Shown here: one piece after another, positions 7,927-14,537 of the stretch
Numbering within the stretch: position 1 is the first letter of the stretch
Layout of the letters: each line of letters starts with the position of its first letter
DNA from: Gammaproteobacteria bacterium
GTDB lineage: Bacteria > Pseudomonadota > Gammaproteobacteria > S012-40
DNA: 28,554 nt
Direction: 5' to 3'
Assembly: GCA_029879945.1 (NCBI GenBank)
Contig: JAOUPJ010000006.1
Location: 1-28,554, forward strand
Program-made: the position numbers and the translations under genes
The notes under the pieces: model-generated
What the model was told of the DNA's origin: nothing
The model's database searches: none
What the model saw: only the letters and a program-made list of their open reading frames with translations

Positions 7927-8582
7927 TGTTTCCACACCCATTTTTTATTGTTCTCATTCTCCTAGTGCTCCTGTTTAGTATTGTTCAGGTGGGTATCCTG
8001 AGCATTGCGTTCGACAAACTGGGGCTTTCCCAAAATACCGCTTTTTTGATTATTTTTTTGTCTCTTTTTGGCAGTTTAATCAATATACCCTTGTTTCGCA
8101 TGCGCTCAGAGGCGGTAAAGCCCATGGAAATTCCAATTTTTTTACGCGGAATATTGCGGCAGAAGGTTCGTGAGTTTCATGGCTATACCACCATCGCGGT
8201 CAACTTCGGTGGTTGTTTAATCCCGCTTACCGTGAGCAGCTATCTCGTGACTCATCAGTCGATCGAAACCTCTAGTCTAATTATTTCTATTATTATCATG
8301 AGCGCGATTTCCTATTTCGCCAGCAAACCCATACACGGGATAGGCGTCGCCATGCCCATATTTGTCGCACCCTTGTGCGCGGCTCTCGTTGCGCTCCTGC
8401 TAGATGCGGAACATGGTGCACCACTGGCCTATATTTGCGGTACACTTGGCGTGATTATTGGGGCGGACTTGTTTCGACTCAAGGACATAAAAAAAATGGG
8501 AACCCCAATCGCGTCGATTGGTGGTGCAGGAACGTTTGATGGCGTGTTTATTACTGGAATAGTTGCCGCACTGCTGGCTTAG
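7926..8582 (+). CDS. DUF1614-like integral membrane protein
   Basis: A protein of 218 residues, strongly hydrophobic, with about six or seven membrane segments. The N-terminal part (VQVGILSIAFDKLGLS, then LFGSLINIPL) resembles the DUF1614 family as I remember it. No function is established for that family. A TTG one codon earlier keeps the frame open, but I choose the ATG at 7926, which overlaps the TGA of the PRPP synthetase gene as TGATG, a pattern of translational coupling. Gly-rich stretches near the C terminus (GGAGTFDGVFITGIVAALLA) recall transporter-like folds. Its position suggests a role in transport or membrane anchoring linked to phosphoribosyl metabolism; this is inference only. 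Confidence 0.75.
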   Translation: MFPHPFFIVLILLVLLFSIVQVGILSIAFDKLGLSQNTAFLIIFLSLFGSLINIPLFRMRSEAVKPMEIPIFLRGILRQKVREFHGYTTIAVNFGGCLIPLTVSSYLVTHQSIETSSLIISIIIMSAISYFASKPIHGIGVAMPIFVAPLCAALVALLLDAEHGAPLAYICGTLGVIIGADLFRLKDIKKMGTPIASIGGAGTFDGVFITGIVAALLA

Positions 8583-8599
8583 TATTTTCAATCAGACAT

Positions 8600-9442
8600 A
8601 TGGAAAAAAGTATTTTAATAACAGGCTGCTCCAGCGGGATAGGGCTGGGCTGCGCACAAGGATTAAAAAAGTGCGGTTATCGTGTGTTTGCAACCGCACG
8701 CAAAGCAGAAGACGTGTCCCGTCTTCTGGATATGGGTTTTGAAGCCACTCAACTTGATCTGGATAGTAGTGAGTCTATTAATCGAGCTGTGGATCACGTT
8801 TTGGATAATACGGGTGGCACCCTCTACGCCTTATTTAACAATGGCGCCTATGGACAGCCCGGCGCGGTAGAAGACCTTAGCCGCGACACCCTAAGAAAAA
8901 ATTTTGAAACCAATGTCTTTGGCACCCATGAGCTAACCGCCCGAATTATCCCCGTAATGTTGCGGCAAGGATACGGACGTATCGTCCAGAATAGCTCCGT
9001 TCTAGGCATTATTGCATTACGATTTAGAGGGGCCTACAACGCCAGTAAATTTGCACTGGAAGGCCTAACCGATACGTTAAGACAAGAACTTTCAAACACC
9101 CCGATTCATGTATCCCTAATCGAACCAGGCCCCATAAGCAGCCGCTTTCGTAAAAACGCCCACCGCAAATTTCTGGAAAATATAGACAGAGAAAACAGTC
9201 GTTTTAAAGTTGTCTATAAAGGCATGGAAAACAGGCTCACCAAAGAAGGTCCTGCTGCCCCTTTTACGCTGCCCCCAGAGGCCGTACTTAAAAAGCTTAT
9301 ACACGCGCTGGAAAGCACAAAACCAAAACCGCGATATTATGTAACATTTCCCACTACACTATTTGCAACCCTAAAACGCATCCTGCCACACACTGTGCTT
9401 GATAAAGTATTACTGAAAGTAAGCAGTGACGAAAACCAGTAA
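8600..9442 (+). CDS. Short-chain dehydrogenase/reductase (classical SDR)
   Basis: A 280-residue cytosolic NAD(P)-dependent oxidoreductase with a Rossmann fold. The cofactor motif is TGCSSGIG (8-15), the NNAG equivalent is NNGAYG (80-85), the catalytic Ser lies in QNSSVLG (130-136) and the active-site pair is YNASK (Y146, K150). Arg34 in ATARK after the second strand suggests preference for NADP(H). The C-terminal third resembles SDRs acting on lipid or steroid-like substrates, but the substrate cannot be read from sequence. It begins 17 bp after the DUF1614-like gene and may belong to the same transcript. There is no clear Shine-Dalgarno. Confidence 0.9.
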   Translation: MEKSILITGCSSGIGLGCAQGLKKCGYRVFATARKAEDVSRLLDMGFEATQLDLDSSESINRAVDHVLDNTGGTLYALFNNGAYGQPGAVEDLSRDTLRKNFETNVFGTHELTARIIPVMLRQGYGRIVQNSSVLGIIALRFRGAYNASKFALEGLTDTLRQELSNTPIHVSLIEPGPISSRFRKNAHRKFLENIDRENSRFKVVYKGMENRLTKEGPAAPFTLPPEAVLKKLIHALESTKPKPRYYVTFPTTLFATLKRILPHTVLDKVLLKVSSDENQ

Positions 9443-9523
9443 AAGATCGCATATTAGGGCTTTCAATAATTTCCTGTTTTGTTAGACTGGTATACGTCTT
9501 CATGAGAGCCAACCATCTAAAAA

Positions 9524-10288
9524 ATGTTCCGTTATTTTTTGTTCGCTAGTCTACTTGTTGCACTATTCCCTGCTCATGCCATCGTGAACCTGGAAAGCCT
9601 GCACATTGGTTTACCAGAAGAAGGGGTGTCGGGCTCCCTGCAACTGGGCATCAACGGAGCAGAAGGAAATTCTCGTACCACACGTGCCAGTTTTGGCTCC
9701 CGTGTCCAGCAACGCCACCAAAAAACAACACGATTTGTTGCCCTTAACACGGATTATGGTAATAGCTTCGGAGTGGAAGACAAAAACAAATCTTTCTTAC
9801 ATATCAGGCAAATTGAACAGATTAGCCAGTCTCTTGCTTGGGAGGCCTACACCCAAGCGGAACGCAACAAGTTCGCCAGACTGAATTTTCGAGGGCTCGC
9901 GGGCGGCGGGGCGCGATTTACCCTGGGAGCGCACACGCCAGATAAAGCCATATTCTTCGGACTTGGGGGCTTTTACAGCAGAGAGGTTCTGGATTCCGAT
10001 GGCTCCGAAACCGAAGACACAGACGGGGAATTTTACCGCTTGAATACCTATTTTGTATTCAAACGTAAGCTTGCCAGTGGCACAGTATTTATGAGCACGA
10101 GCTATTTTCAACCTTCAATAGAAGACGCCAAAGATTTTCGCTTTTTGGAAGATGCCAGCCTACTTTTTAAATTTACCGAAAATACCCAATTCCGAATCAC
10201 GCTAAACCTTTTTCATGACAACCGGCCTGCGGAGCGGGTTAAAAAAACTGACGTCGATTACAGCACCAGCTTCGTATACCGTTTCTAA
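9524..10288 (+). CDS. DUF481-like (YdiY type) outer-membrane beta-barrel protein
   Basis: A 254-residue exported protein with a signal peptide of about 19 residues (FLFASLLVALFPAHA, cleavage likely after AHA). The mature part has alternating hydrophobic/polar strands, many aromatic residues and a C-terminal Phe (FVYRF), as in outer-membrane barrels recognised by the BAM machine. The motif LGINGAEGNSRTTRASFG near the N terminus resembles DUF481 proteins, described as salt-induced outer-membrane proteins in some species. Function unknown. It is 81 bp after the SDR gene and has a weak Shine-Dalgarno, so it may have its own promoter, but I see no convincing box. Confidence 0.72.
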   Translation: MFRYFLFASLLVALFPAHAIVNLESLHIGLPEEGVSGSLQLGINGAEGNSRTTRASFGSRVQQRHQKTTRFVALNTDYGNSFGVEDKNKSFLHIRQIEQISQSLAWEAYTQAERNKFARLNFRGLAGGGARFTLGAHTPDKAIFFGLGGFYSREVLDSDGSETEDTDGEFYRLNTYFVFKRKLASGTVFMSTSYFQPSIEDAKDFRFLEDASLLFKFTENTQFRITLNLFHDNRPAERVKKTDVDYSTSFVYRF

Positions 10289-10328
10289 ACCTGCGCTTAC
10301 TTCAAACCACTCAATAAATCGCTCCCAC

Positions 10329-10352
10329 AAACTGTGACCCAGTTCACAGTTT
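10329..10352. promoter_or_regulatory. Perfect CRP/Vfr-type palindrome
   Basis: AAACTGTGA and TCACAGTTT are perfect inverted repeats around six bases (CCCAGT). The core TGTGA-N6-TCACA equals the consensus of cAMP receptor proteins (CRP, Vfr, Clp). It lies between the DUF481-like gene and the diguanylate cyclase, centred about 115 bases before the cyclase start. No T run follows on either strand, which speaks against a terminator. Confidence 0.6.
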
Positions 10353-10455
10353 CGAATCGATACGCCAAGGACAGTAAACTCATTTCTTATAGGGAAAATA
10401 ACTTGAAGGCCGATAGTATTAGCGGGAAATGGATTAATAACAGGGTACACTTAGA

Positions 10456-11187
10456 ATGATACTAGAGCTCATCCGTAACAAGGGCGCAACCAATACCAGT
10501 TTAGTGGCAGCGATCCTCATCACAGCCCTCTATCTTGCCATATTTACTACCTTGCAATTGGAACTGAGTGGACAACTCAATACCAATGTATTGCTTGCAA
10601 CGGGTTTGACAGGGGCTAGCTTGTCCTTCCTTTTTTTTCTGACAATTTTTAAGCATGTCCACAAACTGATCCTAGCCGCCGACAAGAACAAAGGACTAAG
10701 CATACGAGATGAACTCACCAATGCCTACAATCGCAAGTATTTTTACGAAGTAGCCCGAATAGAACTGGAAAGGGCGCATCGCCACCAGCACGCTCTCACG
10801 CTGGCAGTGATGGACATAGACAACCTAAAGGAAATCAATCAGCAATGGGGAGAGGCAGTTGGTGACCAGGTTCTGAAACAATTCTCAGATTTGTGTGCAA
10901 AATCCTCACGAGACACCGATAGCCTATTTCGATTTGGCGGGGACGAATTCCTGTTTCTTTTAAACAGCACATCCGAAGAAGGCGCCAAAGAATTCATACT
11001 CCGTCTTCACGAAAAAAGTCGCAAACTGCTTATAACTCATCCGCAGGGCAATATCAAAATCACCGTGAGCATCGGCTACAAAACGCTGAATAGTGAAATC
11101 GGTGAACTACAAGACCTGCTTAATGCGGCGGACTATGCCTTGTACACGGCCAAAAAGAACGGAAAAAACCTGGCCATTGCCGCCTAA
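10456..11187 (+). CDS. Membrane-bound diguanylate cyclase (GGDEF)
   Basis: A 243-residue enzyme expected to make cyclic di-GMP from two GTP at the inner membrane. Two transmembrane helices (about 16-36 and 45-68) form a short N-terminal anchor without a recognisable sensor domain. The GGDEF domain starts at DELTNAYNRKYF (85-96). It contains MDIDNLKEIN (119-128), the intact active-site motif GGDEF (161-165) and the product-inhibition I-site RDTD (152-155), five residues before it. It is therefore likely active and feedback-inhibited. The start is ATG with AGGG ten bases upstream. The CRP-type palindrome at 10329-10352 suggests control by cAMP. Confidence 0.93.
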   Translation: MILELIRNKGATNTSLVAAILITALYLAIFTTLQLELSGQLNTNVLLATGLTGASLSFLFFLTIFKHVHKLILAADKNKGLSIRDELTNAYNRKYFYEVARIELERAHRHQHALTLAVMDIDNLKEINQQWGEAVGDQVLKQFSDLCAKSSRDTDSLFRFGGDEFLFLLNSTSEEGAKEFILRLHEKSRKLLITHPQGNIKITVSIGYKTLNSEIGELQDLLNAADYALYTAKKNGKNLAIAA

Positions 11188-11277
11188 GGCATACTTTCAA
11201 GCCTGACCAGTGAGCCGGTGTACAACTTCGCTACCGTGGTTTCACTATGATTTGAAGAAGGAAGCAGGAGAGCAGAG

Positions 11278-11703
11278 TTATATATCGGTACGCTGCTTAA
11301 TGACCACTGAGGTCTTCTTGGGTGGTGGGCTCGGGGGAGAAATAACACTCATCAACAGTATTCCTATCATTGCACCTAGTATGGCAGCGATACTTTCTCC
11401 GAAACTGATTGCAACCGCCCAGGCGACAACATCTACATTTCCGTTACTCATAATCACCATGGCGGTGATAAACAAAATCGCCGGGCCAGGTAACATGAAT
11501 AGCACACAAAACAGGCGAGTCATCGCTGGCCCTTCGAATTTCAACATCGCTATAGCAATGATGAATGCAGGTACGGCAAAGACCATAAAAAACATATTGG
11601 TAGAAAAACTCATCCCCAACACATGAATTAGAAATACCTGGACACTGATCCATGCCAGCAAGGTTACACACGCAGTAATGTAATTGTGTGTTTTTTGATT
11701 CAT
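11278..11703 (-). CDS. Hypothetical four-helix membrane protein
   Basis: I do not recognise this 141-residue protein. Four hydrophobic stretches suggest transmembrane helices at roughly residues 9-29, 35-54, 63-86 and 92-119. The C terminus is a Pro-rich, basic tail (SPPSPPPKKTS). No catalytic motifs are visible. The gene is convergent with the diguanylate cyclase and 176 bp downstream of the NlpC/P60 gene on the same strand. A palindrome lies 25-40 bases upstream of the start. The hydrophobic pattern supports this frame over the overlapping plus-strand frame. Confidence 0.65.
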   Translation of the reverse strand: MNQKTHNYITACVTLLAWISVQVFLIHVLGMSFSTNMFFMVFAVPAFIIAIAMLKFEGPAMTRLFCVLFMLPGPAILFITAMVIMSNGNVDVVAWAVAISFGESIAAILGAMIGILLMSVISPPSPPPKKTSVVIKQRTDI

Positions 11704-11727
11704 TCTAATTCTTCTTTTCTACAAAGT

Positions 11728-11743
11728 GATAATAACTATTATC
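11728..11743. promoter_or_regulatory. Operator-like AT-rich palindrome
   Basis: GATAATA and TATTATC flank AC, a perfect 7-bp inverted repeat just upstream of the small membrane protein gene. The GATAAT hexamers resemble Fur-type half sites, but the spacing differs from the classical 6-1-6 arrangement. It could also include a -10 box (TATTAT on the minus strand). Confidence 0.35.
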
Positions 11744-11879
11744 GTGCGACAAAAAGGGAAATTTAGGAACTGGGTTATAGAACTAACCCAAACCTCGAAA
11801 AAAATCGGTAAGAATGGCCTTTTCCCAATACATGGCGATGAATTTCAAGGAGGCTCTATGCTTCGAAATGAGACTCGCT

Positions 11880-12356
11880 CTAGTAGAATCGTCCTGCACT
11901 CACCAAGCGTTTGGACCAGAAAGGATTATTGATATGGGCGTAACTCACGTTTTTTCCAGTTCTTGGTGCGTGTATAAAGCGTCCGTCGCCAAGAAAAATA
12001 CCCACATGAGATACGTTTCGAGATTGAAGTTTGAAGAACAACAAGTCTCCCGGTCGCAGACTATTTGTTCTTACCTTCTGCGATTTTGAGTACTGTTCTT
12101 TACTGGTTCTGGGAACATGCATGCCTGCGTTTTGGTAGGCCAGATAGACCAAGCCGCTACAATCCACTCCATTCAATGAAGTACCGCCAAACTTGTAAGG
12201 CACACCAATGAACTGGATCGCAGAAAAGACCACACGATCTGCAACGGGATTATCATCCAGCACTTCTCTATCACTACGCTCTGGCAGAGAGCCACATGCG
12301 GCTATTGCGATTGCAAAAATAGCTGGAATACTTTTAGTAAGTACCTTGATCATCAT
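11880..12356 (-). CDS. NlpC/P60 (C40) peptidase lipoprotein
   Basis: A 158-residue lipoprotein expected to cleave D-Glu-gamma-DAP bonds in peptidoglycan from an outer-membrane or periplasmic site. The signal peptide ends in a lipobox IAAC with Cys21. The C40 domain shows the catalytic Cys66 in GVDCSGLV, His117 in SHVGIFLG and a third polar residue His129 in FIHAP. The length and layout match small NlpC/P60 lipoproteins of the Spr/YdhO kind. Two consecutive ATG codons start the frame and no clear Shine-Dalgarno is visible. The leader just upstream carries GTCGGCC/GGCCGAC arms. It is 176 bp before the small membrane protein gene on the same strand. Confidence 0.92.
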   Translation of the reverse strand: MMIKVLTKSIPAIFAIAIAACGSLPERSDREVLDDNPVADRVVFSAIQFIGVPYKFGGTSLNGVDCSGLVYLAYQNAGMHVPRTSKEQYSKSQKVRTNSLRPGDLLFFKLQSRNVSHVGIFLGDGRFIHAPRTGKNVSYAHINNPFWSKRLVSAGRFY

Positions 12357-12486
12357 CTATATAGTCGGCCGCCCTTATTCTTTCTGCAGAAGGTGATAGA
12401 TTCTTGAAAAGCAGCAGGAAACAGGCCGACACCGCCAATTCATTTCGTGCGCCCTTACATTTCTAACCGGTCAGTATAATTCAATT
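12357..12486. other. Leader of the NlpC/P60 gene with inverted arms
   Basis: No gene is visible here. GGCCGAC (12424-12430) and GTCGGCC (12364-12370) can form a 7-bp stem closing about 50 bases of the NlpC/P60 message leader, ending just before the start codon. The right edge holds the TATAAT proposed to start the plus-strand small RNA; the same bases read ATTATA on the minus strand. Confidence 0.4.
12475..12480 (+). promoter_or_regulatory. -10 box of a putative small-RNA promoter
   Basis: A perfect TATAAT on the plus strand with CTTACA (12454-12459, four of six -35 matches) 15 bases upstream. No annotated plus-strand gene lies downstream before the intrinsic terminator at 12623-12657, so this promoter would serve a non-coding transcript. 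Confidence 0.45.
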
Positions 12487-12657
12487 GTAAAAATGCGTGA
12501 AGATTTGAAAGACAGGACTTTACTAATAGTTAGACTCGGTTTAGAGTGAATCCAGGCTCGTTTCTATCACGCAAAAGAGGCGACGCTTCTTTGCATAGCT
12601 AAGCTTTACAAGTTACACCTTTACCCGGGACACCCGCCAATCGTACCGGGTTTTTTT
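12487..12657 (+). ncRNA. Candidate small RNA of about 170 nt (unrecognised)
   Basis: The interval runs from about seven bases after a perfect TATAAT to the T run of an intrinsic terminator on the same strand. Inside it, TGCGTGA (12494-12500) can pair with TCACGCA (12567-12573), and 12571-12594 forms a strong hairpin (GCAAAAGAGGC / GCTTCTTTGC). The two helices overlap by three bases, so they may alternate. The only start codon (ATG, 12493) opens an 18-codon frame without a Shine-Dalgarno. It does not resemble tmRNA, 6S, SRP RNA or RNase P RNA as far as I can judge. Transcription is inferred, not shown. Confidence 0.45.
12623..12657 (+). terminator. Intrinsic terminator, plus strand
   Basis: ACCCGG (12623-12628) pairs with CCGGGT (12646-12651), followed by seven T (12651-12657). 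The loop is long (17 bases). The T run is on the plus strand, while both flanking genes are on the minus strand, so it does not serve either of them. Confidence 0.55.
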
Positions 12658-12658
12658 C

Positions 12659-13225
12659 TTATTCCTGCTGAGCCACAATCCCGAAACTTACACCGCCGGC
12701 CACCTTCCGTTTTAGCCAGCACCAGGAATCGGGTAATTGAATATCCTCGTCCTTCAGCATTTCCACATATATCCTGCTTTGCTGGTGAACCCATTGGTGG
12801 CTAACCAAGATTTCAAGGACCTGCTGCTGCTCTTTTAGAGCATAGGGAGGATCAATGAAGACTAGATCGAACGGATTAGGCGTTACACTTTTCAGGTAAG
12901 ACAGGGCGGTAGTTGAAATAATTTTTGAGCCTGTTATGTTTAGGCGAGCAATATTATCTGCTAAAAAGCGGGCCGTATTTTTATTTTCCTCAATAAAAAC
13001 CACTTCAGACGCACCGCGGGAGAGGGCTTCAATTCCCAGACTTCCACTTCCCGCATAGAGATCGAGCGACCGGCTTCCCTCTATTCGATTCATCACCCAG
13101 TTAAACAGGGTTTCGCGTATTCTGTCGGTGGTGGGACGCAATCCAACTTCGTCTGGAAAGTCGATCTTACTGCCCCTCAACAAGCCACCAATAATTCTCA
13201 GCTGGTTAGTTTTTCTCTTTTTCAC
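12659..13225 (-). CDS. rsmD: 16S rRNA (guanine(966)-N2)-methyltransferase
   Basis: SAM-dependent methyltransferase that modifies G966 of 16S rRNA during 30S assembly. The family start region QLRIIGGLLRGSKI is followed by RPTTDRIRETLFNW, the SAM-binding motif DLYAGSGSLG and the catalytic motif DPPY. The reading frame is open up to 13246, but its first codon there is TTG and other GTG codons follow. I choose the GTG at 13225, giving M-K-K-R-K-T-N-Q-L-R-I-I-G and 188 residues; the exact start is uncertain. It overlaps the end of the upstream M16 gene by about 20 bases, so translation is probably coupled. The group rsmD / M16 / M16 divergent from ftsY is found in pseudomonads. Confidence 0.93.
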   Translation of the reverse strand: MKKRKTNQLRIIGGLLRGSKIDFPDEVGLRPTTDRIRETLFNWVMNRIEGSRSLDLYAGSGSLGIEALSRGASEVVFIEENKNTARFLADNIARLNITGSKIISTTALSYLKSVTPNPFDLVFIDPPYALKEQQQVLEILVSHQWVHQQSRIYVEMLKDEDIQLPDSWCWLKRKVAGGVSFGIVAQQE

Positions 13226-14537
13226 TCGCAGCCGCACCACCCACAACTACCGTAAATAGCTTATCGGGCTTGACTCTACGCTGATAGGCATCTTGAATTT
13301 GCGCTCTAGTGATCGCTTGTATTTTTGGAATGAACGTATCTAAATAGTTTAACGGTAGTTTATAAAAGCCGATTACACCCAGATACCCTACAATACTTTT
13401 ATTACTTGCTACTTTTAGTGCAAAACCACCCGTCAGATTTTTTTTCGCTGCCTCCAATTGCGCTTCAGTCGGACCATTTTTCACATAGTCATTTAAAACT
13501 TCGTTCATTACTTTCAACGCTTCATCAACCTGGTCGTTCTGAGTCTGCATACCCATCACAAACGGACCTTTTTGTCTCATGGGTGCAAAATAACTGTAAG
13601 AGCTATAGGCCAGACCTCGCTTTTCCCGAATCTCGTCACTCAAAATGGAAACCAGTCCGCTTCCACCAAAGATGTGATTTCCCAGATAGAGGGCAAAATA
13701 GTCCGGATCCTTACGCGTTACCCCGGCTTGGCCGATCATGATATGAGACTGAGATGAAGGAAACTCGATGCGCTTCACCGATCCCGCATTCAGATCTTCT
13801 ACCTCCGGAAGGGGTGCTGCCACTCGGCCAGGGTTTAATTTACCCACAATTTTTTCTGCCAGATCTTCCGCCTGATTCCGATTCAAGGCACCCACGATCG
13901 CGACAGTGGCGTTACGCGCATTCATATAACGCACGTAAAAATCTCTTACATCCTGGATAGTAAGTTTTTCCACCGAATCAATGGACCCTTCCGGTAATGA
14001 GGCATAAGGGTGCCCTTTGAATACTTGTTCATAAAAAGTCTCAGATGAAATTGTCCCCGGGGACTGCTTGTTTTGTTGCAACGATATGAGCAACCTGCTT
14101 CGCTCCCGCTGGAAGGCCTTTTCAGGGAAGGTAGGCGCAGAAAGCACCGTAGCAAACATACGCGTTGCTTTGTCTAATAGTGATTTGTCGCTCAAGGTTC
14201 GTAATGTAAAGACAGACATATCTCTTTGGGAGTCATTACCAAAATTGGCACCCACACTTTCAAATTCCTCGGCGATTTCATTGGCATTGAATGCCCCCGC
14301 CCCTTCCGCCAACATGCCATTGGTCATCAGACTAACGCCCGGCTTATTTTCGTCCCGCGCAGAGCCGGCATCGAAAACCACTTGAATATCTACCATGGGC
14401 AATTCGGGAGACTCGACAAAATAGACCGAGGCACCATTCTTGGTTTGCCAGTATTGAATATTTGGTGTAGCAAAACCTGTGTTTGCAATCCCGAGTGAGA
14501 GAATGAGTGTAAGAAAAAATTTCTTATTAGTGCGCAC
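13206..14537 (-). CDS. M16 family peptidase-like subunit lacking the zinc motif
   Basis: A 443-residue pitrilysin-fold protein with an N-terminal signal peptide (FFLTLILSLGIANTGFA), so probably periplasmic. The place of the zinc motif HxxEH reads LMTNGMLAEG, so it should not bind zinc or cleave on its own. The C-terminal half keeps the conserved region FGGSGLVSILSDEIREKRGL and the Arg/Tyr segment RGLAYSSYSYF of substrate-binding M16 domains. It is the expected partner of the active M16 protein encoded just upstream, as alpha/beta subunits in mitochondrial processing peptidase. The start is GTG and overlaps the upstream stop by 11 bases. It ends inside rsmD. Confidence 0.92.
   Translation of the reverse strand: MRTNKKFFLTLILSLGIANTGFATPNIQYWQTKNGASVYFVESPELPMVDIQVVFDAGSARDENKPGVSLMTNGMLAEGAGAFNANEIAEEFESVGANFGNDSQRDMSVFTLRTLSDKSLLDKATRMFATVLSAPTFPEKAFQRERSRLLISLQQNKQSPGTISSETFYEQVFKGHPYASLPEGSIDSVEKLTIQDVRDFYVRYMNARNATVAIVGALNRNQAEDLAEKIVGKLNPGRVAAPLPEVEDLNAGSVKRIEFPSSQSHIMIGQAGVTRKDPDYFALYLGNHIFGGSGLVSILSDEIREKRGLAYSSYSYFAPMRQKGPFVMGMQTQNDQVDEALKVMNEVLNDYVKNGPTEAQLEAAKKNLTGGFALKVASNKSIVGYLGVIGFYKLPLNYLDTFIPKIQAITRAQIQDAYQRRVKPDKLFTVVVGGAAASEKEKN

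Noticed and set aside
11210..11626. 138-codon plus-strand frame opposite the small membrane protein
   Set aside because: The minus-strand frame has clear hydrophobic helices and a proper start. The plus-strand frame is low in complexity (many Asn, Ile, Ala) as expected of a shadow of membrane codons.
12487..12657. 6S, tmRNA, SRP or RNase P RNA as identity of the putative small RNA
   Set aside because: Length, stems and conserved cores do not fit any of them by eye; left as unrecognised.
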